Source: Bradyrhizobium diazoefficiens (GTDB lineage Bacteria > Pseudomonadota > Alphaproteobacteria > Rhizobiales > Xanthobacteraceae). From it: 64,000 bases of DNA. How positions within the stretch are numbered: the stretch's first letter is position 1; each line of letters opens with the position of its first letter. Below, piece by piece: positions 50,711 to 61,189 of this stretch. The DNA is taken from NCBI RefSeq assembly GCF_016616235.1, contig NZ_CP067100.1, positions 310,001-374,000 of the forward strand, given 5' to 3'. The notes under the pieces were generated by a model. It was not told where the DNA came from. It did no database searches and saw only the letters and a program-made list of their open reading frames with translations. Position numbers and translations under genes: made by a program.

Positions 50711-52096
50711 ATGACGACGATCGCCGAGGATGCGCGCATGGCCGGCGTGCCGCGGACCTATCCGCCGCGCGCCGCCGTCGTCAGCTGGATCTTCTTCGAC
50801 TGGGCCGCGCAGCCTTACTTCACGCTGATCACGACCTTCGTGTTCGCGCCTTATTTCGCCACCAGCGTGGCGCCAGATGCTGCCACCGGCCAATCGCTAT
50901 GGGGCTTTGCGATGGCCTCTGCCGGCCTTGCCATCGCGCTGCTCTCGCCAGTGCTGGGCGCCATCGCCGATGCATCGGGCCGCCGGAAGCCGTGGATCGC
51001 AGGGTTCGGTGCCGTGCTGGTGCTGGCCTCCTGCACGCTGTGGATCGGAAAACCCGGCGATCCCTCTATCATCCCGCCGCTGCTCACCGCGGTCGCGCTG
51101 GCCAGCGTCGGTGCGGAATTCGCCACCGTCTTCAACAACGCGATGATGCCGACGCTGGTGCCGCCGGACCGCATCGGCCGGCTCTCTGGCACCGGCTGGG
51201 CCACCGGCTATGTCGGCGGCATTGTCAGCCTGATCATCGTGCTCGGCTTCCTCGCGGCCAATCCCGAGACCGGGCGCACGATGCTCGGCTTCACGCCGCT
51301 GTTCGGCCTCGATCCCGCAACCCACCAGGGCGACCGCGCCGCGGGGCCGCTGACCGGGATGTGGTTCATCATCTTCGTGACGCCAATGTTCCTGTTCACG
51401 CCGGACTATCCGGCGAAGCGGCCGTTAGGCAAGGCGCTGCGCGAAGGCCTGCTGGAGCTGAAGCAGTCGATCACGAGTCTGCCGCAGCAGAAATCGCTCG
51501 CCGCCTTCCTGCTTGCCAACATGATCTACACCGACGGCCTAGTGTCGCTGTTTGCGTTCGGCGGCATCTATGCCGCGGGCACGTTCGGCTGGCACACGAT
51601 CCAGATCGGCACCTTCGGCATCATACTTGCGATCGCCGGCACGTTCGGTGCGTGGCTGGGCGGCAAGCTGGATGATCGTCTCGGGCCCAAGCGCGTGATC
51701 GCCGGCAGCCTGCTGATCCTGCTGCTGGCGGTGGCGGCGATCCTTCTGGTCGACAAGGACAGCGTCCTGTTCGTCAGGGTCGCGCCGCCGCAAGCCGGCG
51801 CGCCCCTGTTCTCCAGCGCGGCCGAGCGCGCCTATCTCGTGCTGGGCTGCCTGATCGGCGCGGCCGGCGGTCCCCTCCAGGCCGCCTCGCGCACGCTGCT
51901 GATCCATCTCGCGCCGAAGGACCGCATCGCGCAGTATTTTGGCTTGTTCGCTCTGACGGGAAAGGTGACGTCCTTCATCGGCCCGCTGCTGATCGGCATG
52001 ATCACGGCAGCGACGGCGAGCCAGAAGGCTGGCATGGCCGTGCTGGTGGTGTTTTTCGTGACCGGGCTGGTGCTGTTGATGCGAGTGAGGGACTAG
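50711..52096 (+). CDS. UMF1-family MFS transporter
   Basis: A 461-residue membrane protein with 12 helices of the UMF1/Atg22-like group (SWIFFDWAAQPYFTLITTFVFAPYF; LGAIADASGRRKPWIAGF; EFATVFNNAMMPTLVP; GRLSGTGWATGYVGGIVSLIIVLG). The cytoplasmic loop and C-terminal AGGPLQAASRTLLIHLAPKDRIAQYFGLFALTGKVTSFIGPLLIG are also typical. Bacterial members have no known substrate. ATGs at 50708 and 50711 overlap the weak ribosome-binding site; either is acceptable. Confidence 0.88.
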   Translation: MTTIAEDARMAGVPRTYPPRAAVVSWIFFDWAAQPYFTLITTFVFAPYFATSVAPDAATGQSLWGFAMASAGLAIALLSPVLGAIADASGRRKPWIAGFGAVLVLASCTLWIGKPGDPSIIPPLLTAVALASVGAEFATVFNNAMMPTLVPPDRIGRLSGTGWATGYVGGIVSLIIVLGFLAANPETGRTMLGFTPLFGLDPATHQGDRAAGPLTGMWFIIFVTPMFLFTPDYPAKRPLGKALREGLLELKQSITSLPQQKSLAAFLLANMIYTDGLVSLFAFGGIYAAGTFGWHTIQIGTFGIILAIAGTFGAWLGGKLDDRLGPKRVIAGSLLILLLAVAAILLVDKDSVLFVRVAPPQAGAPLFSSAAERAYLVLGCLIGAAGGPLQAASRTLLIHLAPKDRIAQYFGLFALTGKVTSFIGPLLIGMITAATASQKAGMAVLVVFFVTGLVLLMRVRD

Positions 52097-52205
52097 CGCG
52101 GTTCGTCGCCCGGACGGAGCGAAGCGCAATCCGGGACAGTCGTTGTGGGTTGCGTAGCCCGAATTTCGCTGCGCTCCATCCGGGCTGCGCTCTCGTTGCT
52201 GGGCT

Positions 52206-52257
52206 AAAGCATGATCCGGAAAAGTGCGCAGCGGTTTTCCGAAAAGATCATGCCCAA
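52206..52257. repeat. GCATGATCC...GATCATGC palindromic repeat
   Basis: GCATGATCCGGAAAAGTGCGCAGCGG with TTTTCCGAAAAGATCATGC: same family as 38090-38162, upstream of the purH hairpin. Confidence 0.8.
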
Positions 52258-52266
52258 ACGACAACC

Positions 52267-52307
52267 TAAAGCGCGATGGCGATTCATCCAAATCTCATCG
52301 CGCTTTA
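52267..52307 (-). terminator. Hairpin overlapping the purH stop codon
   Basis: TAAAGCGCGATG and CATCGCGCTTTA are perfect 12-bp arms with a 17-nt loop. The right arm contains the purH stop codon. It may act as a terminator or as an mRNA end-protecting structure; there is no clean T-tract. Confidence 0.5.
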
Positions 52308-53897
52308 ATGCCTGAAATGCCGCGTGGCCGTGAACACCATGGCGATGCCGTGCTCGTCGGCGGCCTTGATCACCTCGTCGTCGCGCATCGAGCCGCCGGG
52401 TTGGACCACCGCGGTGGCGCCGGCCTCGATGCAGGCAAGCATGCCGTCGGCGAATGGGAAGAACGCATCCGAGGCCACGACCGAGCCCTTGGTCAGCGGT
52501 TCGGCGAGCTTCAGCTCGTTCGCCGCATCCTGTGCCTTGCGCGCCGCGATCCGCGCGGAATCCACCCGGCTCATCTGGCCGGCGCCGATGCCGACGGTGG
52601 CGAGATCCCTGGCGTAGATGATGGTGTTGGACTTGACGTGTTTTGCGACCCGGAAGGCGAACTTCAGGTCGCGCATTTCGGAGTCAGTCGGTGCACGCTT
52701 GGTCACGACCTTGAAGGTCATGTCGTCGACCACCGCATTGTCGCGGCTCTGCACCAGCAGGCCGCCCGCCACCGTCTTGGCGGTGAGGCCGGGCGCGCGC
52801 GGATCGGGCAGGCTGCCGGCGAGCAGCAGGCGCAAATTCTTGCGCGCGCCGATGATAGAGATGGCCTCTTCGCTGGCGTCGGGCGCGATGATTACCTCGG
52901 TGAAGATCTTCGTGATCTCGCGCGCAGTATCGGCATCGAGCGCACGGTTCATCGCGATGATGCCGCCGAAGGCGGACGTGGAATCGCAGGCCAGCGCCTT
53001 GCGATAGGCGTCGACGAGGTTCGCGCCTTCCGCGACGCCGCAGGGATTGGCATGCTTGACAATGACGCAGGCCGCGGTGCGCCTGGCGTCGAACTCGCCG
53101 ATGCATTCATAGGCCGCATCGGTGTCGTTGATGTTGTTGTAGGAGAGCTCCTTGCCCTGGAGCTGCCGTGCGGTGGAGACGCCCGGGCGCTTGTCGGGGG
53201 TCGCATAGAACGCCGCGGTCTGGTGCGGGTTCTCGCCATAGCGCAGCGACTGGATCAGCCGGCCGCCGAAGGCGCGGAAATCAGGCGCGTCGATCTCGAG
53301 CTGACGGTTGAACCAGTTCGAGATCGCGGCATCGTAAGCCGCGGTGCGCGCATAGGCCTTCGCGGCAAGCCGCCGGCGCAGCTTCAGCGTGGTCGCGCCG
53401 TCGTTGGCGGCGAGCTCGTCGAGCACGGCCTTGTAGTCCTCGGCCTCGACCACGACGGCGACATCATCATGGTTCTTGGCGGCGGCGCGGATCATCGCGG
53501 GGCCGCCGATGTCGATGTTCTCGATGCAATCCTCGAAGCCGGCGCCTTTGTCCACGGTCGTCTCGAACGGATAGAGGTTGACGACGAGCAGGTCGATCGG
53601 CGCGATGCCGTGCGCCTTCATCGCCTCCGCGTGGTCCTTGTTGTCGCGGATCGCGAGCAGGCCGCCATGCACCTTCGGGTGCAGCGTCTTGACGCGGCCG
53701 TCCATCATCTCGGGGAAACCGGTGAGGTCGGAAACGTCCTTCACCTTCAGGCCGGCGGCGGTGATCGCTTTCGCGGTGCCGCCGGTCGAGACCAGCTCGA
53801 CATCGTGGGCGGCAAGCGCCTTGGCGAATTCGATCAGACCGGTTTTGTCGGAAACGGAGAGCAGGGCGCGGGTGACGCGGCGGGGATGGTCAGTCAT
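52305..53897 (-). CDS. purH: Bifunctional AICAR transformylase/IMP cyclohydrolase
   Basis: Catalyses the last two steps of IMP synthesis. The N-terminal IMP cyclohydrolase (MGS-like) domain has [32 protein letters not shown]; the AICAR transformylase domain has [23 protein letters not shown] (catalytic lysine-histidine) and [11 protein letters not shown]. Length 530 is standard. Start at the ATG at 53897, with AGAGGATC upstream; a TTG at 53903 is in frame. In Rhizobiales purH commonly lies beside rsmB and a heparinase-like gene, as here. Confidence 0.97.
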   Translation of the reverse strand: MTDHPRRVTRALLSVSDKTGLIEFAKALAAHDVELVSTGGTAKAITAAGLKVKDVSDLTGFPEMMDGRVKTLHPKVHGGLLAIRDNKDHAEAMKAHGIAPIDLLVVNLYPFETTVDKGAGFEDCIENIDIGGPAMIRAAAKNHDDVAVVVEAEDYKAVLDELAANDGATTLKLRRRLAAKAYARTAAYDAAISNWFNRQLEIDAPDFRAFGGRLIQSLRYGENPHQTAAFYATPDKRPGVSTARQLQGKELSYNNINDTDAAYECIGEFDARRTAACVIVKHANPCGVAEGANLVDAYRKALACDSTSAFGGIIAMNRALDADTAREITKIFTEVIIAPDASEEAISIIGARKNLRLLLAGSLPDPRAPGLTAKTVAGGLLVQSRDNAVVDDMTFKVVTKRAPTDSEMRDLKFAFRVAKHVKSNTIIYARDLATVGIGAGQMSRVDSARIAARKAQDAANELKLAEPLTKGSVVASDAFFPFADGMLACIEAGATAVVQPGGSMRDDEVIKAADEHGIAMVFTATRHFRH

Positions 53898-54098
53898 GAG
53901 CAAGATCCTCTGGTAAGGGAGTGTCTATGCCCAGGCGCGCGGCGGATATCTGTCGCGCTTCCCGATGGTGCTCCATCCAAGGTCGCCAGTCGCGCGAGCG
54001 AGGGCTCGATAGCAGCTTTTGGCGCGTTTCACAACGACCAGAACGTGTACTCGCAAACTTGTCGCGGCGTTTGCCCCTCTCCTATATCTGTCCGAAAT

Positions 54099-55533
54099 TC
54101 ATCGACCTGCGACCTCAGACTTCAAGAATGATTTGATCTCTTCGAGAAAGCGCGGGAAAGCGGGCTCGTCCTCGAGGATCAGGTGATTGCGGCTTTCGAG
54201 CGGAACGAAACGAGCTCCCGGAATGCCCGCCGCCATCCGTCGGCCGGATTCGAAGGGCACTCTCGTGTCATGGCGCGAATGCATCACCAGCGTCGGCACA
54301 TTGACCTTGGCAAGCAGCGCCGTGACGTCGGTTTCGCCAGTCGCCATGAGATTGCGGACCGCATCCTCGGGCGACGCCGAAACTCGCTGCAACTCGTTGA
54401 ACCAGTCAGCCTGCTCCTTGGTGCCGCCCGGAATGAATTGCGAGGTGAAGAGCTGGCGGAACGCTGGATTCTCCTGCCCCCACCCGAGGCGCACCAGCGT
54501 GAGCATCGCTTCACCGGTCTCTTTCTCGGACTGCGTCCTCGCCCGCTTCCTCCAGCCCACGGCGTAACCGCCGAACAGCACGAGGTGGGAGACCCGTTCC
54601 GGATGCCTGACCGCGTATGCGATCGACACCGAGCAGCCTTGCGAGACACCGAGCAGTGCGAAACGGTCGATGCCCGCGGCATCGACCACGGTTTCCAGAT
54701 CGTCGACGAAGTGATCGAAGGTGACGTCGGGCACGTCACGGTCGGACAGACCATTGCCCCGTGCGTCGTAGCGGATCAGCGTGTGCTCCTCCGACAGCTC
54801 GCGGTAGAGATGCCGCCAGATCGGGCTTTCGAGGTCGAATTCAAGATGGGTCATCCAGTTGCCGGTCTTGATGATCGGCGGCCCCTGCCCGGTTTTGGCA
54901 TAGGCCAGTTGCACGCCGTCCCGTGTCTGGCAGAATTGGATGTTCTGCTCCTCGGCAGCCGCCGGCCGCGTCGTCTCCGGCGTCCCCACAGCCGCGCCGT
55001 CCGGCAGCGACATGATGTCGGTGGCGGCAAGTCCATACACGCCGACGGCGCGCGCAATGTTCTTCACCGCCTGCTCGCCGAGATCGGCGAAGGACAGCGA
55101 GAGCTTGTCCCTGATCTGCTCGTTGGCCGCGCGCGAGATGCAGACGCCTCCCGGTTCGCACAAGGCTTCGAGCCGCGCGGCAATGTTGACTCCATCGCCG
55201 AAGATGTCGTCGCCATCGATGATGGATATCACCGACATTGATTCCAATCCGGAACACGATCCGTTTGTCATCGGGAATGGCTGCGTTGCGCTTCAGCATC
55301 CCGCGCTGCACATTGACGGCAAACGCGACCGCATCCACTACGCTGGCGAATTCGAGAAGCATGCCGTCGCCGGTGGTCTTGACGATACGGCCGCGGTATT
55401 CGGTGATAGCTGGATTGACCAGCTCCCGTCGGTGCGACTTGAGCGAAGTCAGCGTGCCGACCTCGTCGGCTCCCATCAAGCGGCTGTAGCCGACCACATC
55501 CGCAGCCAGCACTGCCGCAAGCCGGCGTTGCAT
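54099..55533 (-). pseudogene. Class III adenylate/guanylate cyclase-alpha/beta hydrolase fusion, frameshifted
   Basis: Two overlapping frames make one protein. The first (from ATG 55533, with GAGGGGGACGTCA as ribosome-binding site) encodes the start of a class III cyclase: LAADVVGYSRLM, TTGDGMLLEF, RIGINVGD. Near 55224 one extra base shifts the frame; the other frame resumes with IIDGDDIFGDGVNIAARLEAL and continues to a complete alpha/beta hydrolase (nucleophile GVSQGCS, acid HSRHDTRVP, base ESRNHLIL). Without the extra base all cyclase and hydrolase catalytic residues would be present in about 478 residues. It may be a sequencing error, recent inactivation, or programmed slippage. Substrate and role unknown. 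Confidence 0.85.
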
Positions 55534-55657
55534 TGACGTCCCCCTCGATAGAGTTTTTGCGCTGCTACCATGGCACGCAGCGACCGGGCGGAGCAACTGA
55601 AAGAGGACGGTCCGTTGGTAGGACGCTTCACCTCCGGGATGGGCGGAGGGCGCTCTT

Positions 55658-57415
55658 CTACAGCGGAAGTTCCGGCTCGCGGCGCGCATTGCGGCGGGCA
55701 TTGGTGACCGCCGGGGAGGCGGTGGAGCGGACAAAGCTCCAGCGGATCGAGGGCGCCTGGCGGGCGTCCTGGCGGATCACGATCTGGGCGGTGCGGCGCG
55801 GGCCGTCATTGCCGGCCAGGAACACGCTGTCCTCGAGATCGACCTTGTCGTCCAGTGCTTCAAAGGTCCAGACGTCGCGGTTCGGCAACACCAGCATGAC
55901 GCCGCGGGCATCGGACAGCCGGCTCGCCTTCACCGCGGGATGCAGATGGAAGCGCAGCGCGAAATCGGCATCCGCGCCCTTGAAGCGTCCGCCCTGCGGC
56001 GGCGACAGCGTGTCTTCGCCGTCGATGCGCGCGCCGTCATTGGCGATCATCAGCACGCGGCGATGGATCGCGCCAAACTTGGCGAGATAGCCGTCATGCG
56101 AGGCCGTCAGCACCGTGCCGTTCGGCACTACCTCGCGATAGCTCTCGACCTCGACGGGGCCGCTGGTGACGGGCGAGCCGTGCAGCAGCCGCTTCATCGC
56201 CGACATCTCCACGAACTGGCACGACGAGGTGTCGTGATAGGTCAGCGTCGAATGCGCCGCGGTGCCGCGCGCGAACGGCCGCCAATTGTCGCGGCCCGTG
56301 GTCGGCATGCCGCAATTGGTGACGATGCGGCTGATCCCGGAGGAGAGTTCGAACGACAGGCAGCCGGCATGGGCGTCGTGGCTGACGCCGGCCGGCGGCG
56401 GCGGGCCGGTGTCGATGATCACGGTGGTCTGGCCGGCATCGAGGCGCTGGAAGCCGGTATGCGGCATGTTCGCCATCGGCGCGCCATGGGTGTCGTCATA
56501 GGCGAGCAGCGTCGCGAGCAGGTCCGACGAGGTCGCGCTCATGCCGTTGAACAGCGCGAAATTGCCGTCGCCGTGCCGGAAGAAGCGCAGCATCGGCATC
56601 ATGCGGTCGATTGCATTGAGCAGCGCCGGCGGCGGCGCGATGTTGCGCGCGGCAAAAGTCTGCCGCAGCGGCAAGAGGTCGATCAGGAGCTCGATCAGCG
56701 CGCCCGGATTGCGGGAGATGTGGCCGCCGTCGGGCAGGATCTGCCGCTGCAATTCGTCCGAAAGCTTTTTCGAGGCGCTGCGGATGTGACTGGCCTGATT
56801 GGCGAGGCACAGCGCCGTATAGCACAGCGCGATCAGCACCTGGAGCTTCGGCACCCCGTCCGGGATGTTGACCATGGTGTAGCGCAGGAGACGGATCTCG
56901 CGGGCCAGCGCGCGCAGGTAGCGGCGATAGAATTTGTTGTCGGTGTCATTGAGCACCAGTGGCGCCTGCGACAGCAGCGAGATCACGCGCCGGGCCAGCA
57001 CGTCGGCGCGGCGCCCGACGGGGCGGCGCTTGTTGGCGGGGTTGGCGATCCAGTCCTCGACCAGCGCGCGCGCATTGGCCCGCGTCAGCGCGGTGTCGGC
57101 AGCGCGCAAATGACGCAGCCAGCCGAAGCCGAGCAGTGCGACCTCCCAATCCTCCGACGGCGGCTCGAGGTCGAAGATCGAGCGGCCGTGGCAATTGACG
57201 ATCTTGCCGGCGAAGACGAAGCGTCCGGCATAGATCTCGGCGGCGCGGGTCGCATCCGCGGTGCGCAAATCGTGCGGCGCGATGATCAGCCGGTCGGTGC
57301 GGCCGGGCCAGACCCGCGACAACGCAACCGAACCGCCGCTCGCGCGCGCGAGCATGTTCCGCGCGAAGCGGTTCATCACCAGCGTCGAGATACGTCTGCG
57401 TTGAGCGACCGACAC
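55658..57415 (-). CDS. Heparinase II/III family protein
   Basis: A 585-residue protein. The N-terminal half is an alpha-helical toroid (LLGFGWLRHLRAADTALTRANARALVEDWI, RRVISLLSQAPLVLNDTD, QRQILPDGGHISRNPGALIELLIDLLPLR) and the C-terminal half a beta-sandwich, the standard heparinase II/III plan. There is no signal peptide. Members of this Rhizobiales group sit next to rsmB and purH but their substrate is unknown; true heparin cleavage is unlikely. The ATG at 57415 begins MSVAQRRRISTLVM. Confidence 0.9.
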   Translation of the reverse strand: MSVAQRRRISTLVMNRFARNMLARASGGSVALSRVWPGRTDRLIIAPHDLRTADATRAAEIYAGRFVFAGKIVNCHGRSIFDLEPPSEDWEVALLGFGWLRHLRAADTALTRANARALVEDWIANPANKRRPVGRRADVLARRVISLLSQAPLVLNDTDNKFYRRYLRALAREIRLLRYTMVNIPDGVPKLQVLIALCYTALCLANQASHIRSASKKLSDELQRQILPDGGHISRNPGALIELLIDLLPLRQTFAARNIAPPPALLNAIDRMMPMLRFFRHGDGNFALFNGMSATSSDLLATLLAYDDTHGAPMANMPHTGFQRLDAGQTTVIIDTGPPPPAGVSHDAHAGCLSFELSSGISRIVTNCGMPTTGRDNWRPFARGTAAHSTLTYHDTSSCQFVEMSAMKRLLHGSPVTSGPVEVESYREVVPNGTVLTASHDGYLAKFGAIHRRVLMIANDGARIDGEDTLSPPQGGRFKGADADFALRFHLHPAVKASRLSDARGVMLVLPNRDVWTFEALDDKVDLEDSVFLAGNDGPRRTAQIVIRQDARQAPSIRWSFVRSTASPAVTNARRNARREPELPL

Positions 57416-57532
57416 GCCTTGCCTTGAGGGGAGAGGATTAGCGACGAATCCTTATTAATCCCAAAATCGGACGGCTGACACCACCTTGAAGGTGCGCAAA
57501 TCAGTCTCGTGCCCGCAAAATCCGGTGCAAAA

Positions 57533-58879
57533 TCAGGATTTAACGAGTCGGGCCGCGTAAAATCCATCGAGCCCGCCGAGCTTGGGATCGGGGTTCGGCA
57601 GATGGCTGGGCAAGGTGCGCAGGTCGCCGTCGGCGGTGACGATCTCGCTCAGTCCCGACACCTCGGACGCCGCGATCGACACGCGGCGCAGGCCGGCCTC
57701 GGACTGGAGCAGGGTGGCGATCGCCTGCTCGCCCTCCTCGGGTTCCAGCGAACAGGTGCAATAGATCAGCATCCCGCCCGGCTTCAGCAACGAGACGGAT
57801 TTCTTCAGCAGCCGCTGCTGGAGCGCGGTCAGCGCGGCGATGTCGGATTCCTGCCGGAGCCAGGCGACGTCGGGATGACGGCGGATCGTGCCGGTCGAGG
57901 TGCAGGGCGCATCGATCAGGATGCCGTCGAAACTCTCATTCGGGCCGGCCCATTCCACGGCGTCGGCGACGACGGTCTCGGCTTGGAGCGACAGCCGCGT
58001 CAGGTTTTCGCGCAGACGCGCCACCCGGGCGGGCGAGCGGTCGATCGCCGTGACATGCGCGCCTGATAGCGCCAGCTGTGCGGTCTTGCCGCCGGGGGCG
58101 GCGCAGAGGTCGGCAATGGATTTGCCCTCGATGTCGCCGAACAGGCGGGCCGGCAACGCGGCGGCGGCGTCCTGCACCCACCACTGTCCTTCGGCAAAGC
58201 CCGGCAGCATGGTCACCGACCCGTGCAGCAGCATCCGCACCGTGCCGGTCGGCAGCGTCTCGCCGTGCAGGCGGTTCGCCCATTGCGCGGCATCAGATTT
58301 CACGGTGAGATCGAGCGAGGGCTCGTGGCCGAGCGCCAGCGCCATGTCCCTTGCGGTCGCCTCGCCATAATGCGCGCTCCAGCGCGCCAGCAGCCAGGGC
58401 GGCAGGTCCAGCGATTGCGTCGCGACTTCCTCGACCAGCGCCTTGCCCTCGCGCGCACAGCGGCGCAGCACGGCATTCACGAGGCCGGCATACCGCGCAG
58501 CGCGCCGGTCGGATTGCACGAGGCGAACGGAGAGATCGACCGCGGCGTGATCGGGCACGTCCATCCAGAGGATCTGCGCAGCGCCGATCAGCAGCGCGCT
58601 CTGCGCGCGCGGCGCGTCGGAGGGAATGCCCTTGTCGAGCAAGCGGGACAGCACATGACCGAGCGTGCCGAGCCGGCGCAGCACGGTGGCGACCAGGCGC
58701 CGCATCAGCGCGCGGTCGCGGTCGGCCAGCGCCTTCAGCCCGGGATGGGCGCCACTGCCGTCGAGCTGGTCGTCGAGCGTGCGGTGCTTGTGCAGGACAC
58801 CGTCGACGATGTCGGCGGCGATCCGCCGCGCCGCAAGACCTGGCACTTCGGACGGAGGGGCGAAACGTTGAGACGGCAT
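57533..58879 (-). CDS. rsmB: 16S rRNA (cytosine967-C5)-methyltransferase
   Basis: RNA m5C methyltransferase of 448 residues. An N-terminal NusB-like domain (LAARRIAADIVDGVLHKHRTLDDQL) precedes the catalytic domain, which has LCAAPGGKTAQLALSG (SAM site), DAPCTSTGTIRRHPDV (motif IV, P-C) and YCTCSLEPEE (motif VI, catalytic T-C cysteine). I start at the ATG at 58879 (MPSQRFAPPSEVPG); the open frame goes further upstream. It lies 117 nt upstream of the heparinase-like gene on the same strand. Confidence 0.94.
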   Translation of the reverse strand: MPSQRFAPPSEVPGLAARRIAADIVDGVLHKHRTLDDQLDGSGAHPGLKALADRDRALMRRLVATVLRRLGTLGHVLSRLLDKGIPSDAPRAQSALLIGAAQILWMDVPDHAAVDLSVRLVQSDRRAARYAGLVNAVLRRCAREGKALVEEVATQSLDLPPWLLARWSAHYGEATARDMALALGHEPSLDLTVKSDAAQWANRLHGETLPTGTVRMLLHGSVTMLPGFAEGQWWVQDAAAALPARLFGDIEGKSIADLCAAPGGKTAQLALSGAHVTAIDRSPARVARLRENLTRLSLQAETVVADAVEWAGPNESFDGILIDAPCTSTGTIRRHPDVAWLRQESDIAALTALQQRLLKKSVSLLKPGGMLIYCTCSLEPEEGEQAIATLLQSEAGLRRVSIAASEVSGLSEIVTADGDLRTLPSHLPNPDPKLGGLDGFYAARLVKS

Positions 58880-59068
58880 GCGGAAGCAAGGTTCTGAGCA
58901 AGCGGCAGTTCCGCCGTAATCGGCGCATGCCTTGAGGAGTCGGTCTCTGGCACGCGAATATGCCAAATGTAAGAATCGCTTCCGGCTTTTTCAGCCCTCC
59001 GGGCCCGATTTCAGGAATGCGTGATTGGATATCGCGCCGTTGCCCGTCCTGCGCTAGAAGGCTTGGCG

Positions 59069-59260
59069 ATGAGTGACCAGCCTCCCGTTCCCGATCGCAA
59101 GCAGCTCACGCCGGCCGCCCAGCGCGCACTGGCCGAAGCCGAGGCGCGCCGGCAGGCCGCCAAGGCCGAGGCGCGGCCGAAGGAGCTTCAGGGGCCGAAA
59201 GGACCCGAGCCCACCCGCTATGGCGACTGGGAAACCAAGGGCATCGCCTCCGACTTTTGA
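59069..59260 (+). CDS. Succinate dehydrogenase assembly factor 4-like protein (DUF1674)
   Basis: A 63-residue protein with the signature C-terminus GPKGPEPTRYGDWETKGIASDF and an Ala/Glu/Arg-rich helix before it. This DUF1674/SDHAF4 family helps flavinated SdhA join the complex in mitochondria; the bacterial role is inferred. The ATG at 59069 is the best start; the frame is open upstream to 59021. It is divergent from rsmB and convergent with cysNC. Confidence 0.88.
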   Translation: MSDQPPVPDRKQLTPAAQRALAEAEARRQAAKAEARPKELQGPKGPEPTRYGDWETKGIASDF

Positions 59261-59293
59261 GCCGTAAGGCCGGTCGGACCAGCCGTTACAGAT

Positions 59294-61189
59294 TTACAGA
59301 TAATGATGCTCCTGCAAGTAGCGGATGATCCGTTCGCAGGCTGCGTCGGTCGACATTTCCGAGGTGTCGATGGTGATCTCCGGCGCCTGCGGCGCCTCGT
59401 AGGGATGGTCGATACCGGTGAAGGCCAGCAGCTCTCCCGCCCGTGCCTTGCGATAGAGCCCCTTGGGATCGCGACGCTCGCATTCGGCGAGCGGGGTCGC
59501 GGCATGGATCTCGATGAACTCGCCCGGCTCGACCCGCTGGCGCGCCAGCGCGCGTTCGCTGCGGAACGGTGAGATCAGCGCCACCAGCGCGATCATGCCG
59601 GCATCGACGAACAAGGCCGCGATCTCCGCGGCGCGCCTGACGTTCTCCACCCTGTCCGCGCTGGAAAAGCCGAGATCGCGGTTGATGCCGTGGCGGAGAT
59701 TGTCGCCGTCGAGCAGGGCGGCATGGCGGCCTAGTTCGGCAAGCCGCCGGTCGAGGCGATCGGCGATCGTGGACTTGCCGGCACCGCTCAGGCCCGTGAA
59801 CCAGAGCACGCAGGGCCGCTGCTGCTTCAGCCGCGCCCGCACCGACTTGTCGACCGCGAGCTGCTGCCAATGGACATTGGTGGCCCGGCAGAGCGACAGG
59901 TCGATCATTCCCGCGGCGGCCGTGCGGTGGCTGATCGGATCGACGAGAATGAAGCTGCCCATGTCGCGGTGGTCGCGATAGGCCTCGAACACCAGCGCCC
60001 GGTCGAGGCTGAGATGGACGTAGCCGATCTCGTTGGCGTCGAGCGTCGTCGCGCTCTCCTGCGCCATGGTGTCGATGGCGATGCGGTGCTTGAGCGTCGT
60101 GATCACCGCGCCGGTCGAGGCGGTGCCGCATTTGAGCAAATAGCGCCGGCCCGCGACCATGGATTTGTCGTCGAACCAGACGAGATGAGCGGCAAGCTGA
60201 TCCGAAACCTGCGGCGGCGTTCCTGCCGTCAGCACGTCGCCGCGGCTGACGTCGATCTCATCCGCCAATGTCAGCGTCACCGATTCGCCCGCGAGGGCCC
60301 GCTCGCGCTCGCCGCCGCTTGCGAGAATGCGGGCGACGCGCGTGCGGCGGCCTGACGGCTGTACGGTGATGGTTTCGCCGGTCGCGATCGTGCCGCTCGC
60401 GATCCGTCCGCAAAAACCGCGAAACTCCGCATGCGGTCGGTTGACCCATTGCACCGGGAGGCGCAACGGACACTGCGAAAGGTCGCCGGATACGTCCACC
60501 GATTCCAGATACGACGTGACGGTCGGCCCGGTGTACCAGGGCATGCGCGCGCTCGCGGCCACGATGTTGTCGCCGTCGGGCGCAACGACCGGGATGCACT
60601 GGACCTCGGAGATTCCGAGCTGTCCGGCCAGCGTCAGATATTCGGCGGTGATCGCCGCGAAGCGGTCGCCGCCGAAGCCGATCAGATCCATCTTGTTCAC
60701 GGCGAGCACGACGTGGCGGATGCCGAGCAGCGACAGGATATGGCTGTGGCGCCGGGTCTGCGTGATCACGCCCTTGCGGGCATCGACCAGCACCACGGCG
60801 AGATCGGCATTGGAGGCGCCGGTCGCCATGTTGCGGGTGTACTGCGCATGCCCGGGCGTGTCGGCGACGATGAAGCGGCGCAGCTTGGTGGCGAAGAACC
60901 GATAGGCGACGTCGATCGTGATGCCCTGCTCGCGCTCGGCCTGCAAGCCGTCGACCAGCAGCGCGAAATCGAGATCGCCGCCGGTGGTGCCCGCGGTCTT
61001 GCTCTCGGACGCGAGCGCCTCGATCTGGTCGTCGAGCAGCGTCTTGGAATCGTAGAGCAGGCGGCCGACCAGCGTGCTCTTACCATCGTCGACGCTGCCG
61101 CAGGTGACGAAGCGCAGCGTCGGACGATCATCGTGCTCGAGCTGCGGCGCACCGGCGGTGGCGATCGTGGGGGCCTCGTGATAGGACAT
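59294..61189 (-). CDS. cysNC: Bifunctional sulfate adenylyltransferase subunit 1/APS kinase
   Basis: A CysN-CysC fusion of 631 residues. The N-terminal GTPase has the P-loop GSVDDGKST near residues 31-39, then DTPGH and NKMD, followed by two beta-barrel domains; it is the GTP-driven partner of CysD in forming APS. The C-terminal 175 residues are an APS kinase with P-loop GLSGAGKST and DGDNLRHGINRDLGFS. Together with CysD it produces PAPS. Its ATG overlaps the cysD stop by one base (TGATG). The same fusion is called NodQ when in nodulation loci, but no nod genes are seen here. Confidence 0.96.
   Translation of the reverse strand: MSYHEAPTIATAGAPQLEHDDRPTLRFVTCGSVDDGKSTLVGRLLYDSKTLLDDQIEALASESKTAGTTGGDLDFALLVDGLQAEREQGITIDVAYRFFATKLRRFIVADTPGHAQYTRNMATGASNADLAVVLVDARKGVITQTRRHSHILSLLGIRHVVLAVNKMDLIGFGGDRFAAITAEYLTLAGQLGISEVQCIPVVAPDGDNIVAASARMPWYTGPTVTSYLESVDVSGDLSQCPLRLPVQWVNRPHAEFRGFCGRIASGTIATGETITVQPSGRRTRVARILASGGERERALAGESVTLTLADEIDVSRGDVLTAGTPPQVSDQLAAHLVWFDDKSMVAGRRYLLKCGTASTGAVITTLKHRIAIDTMAQESATTLDANEIGYVHLSLDRALVFEAYRDHRDMGSFILVDPISHRTAAAGMIDLSLCRATNVHWQQLAVDKSVRARLKQQRPCVLWFTGLSGAGKSTIADRLDRRLAELGRHAALLDGDNLRHGINRDLGFSSADRVENVRRAAEIAALFVDAGMIALVALISPFRSERALARQRVEPGEFIEIHAATPLAECERRDPKGLYRKARAGELLAFTGIDHPYEAPQAPEITIDTSEMSTDAACERIIRYLQEHHYL

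Noticed and set aside
52224..54131. 635-residue plus-strand reading frame opposite purH
   Set aside because: purH is unambiguous on the minus strand; the antisense frame has no features.
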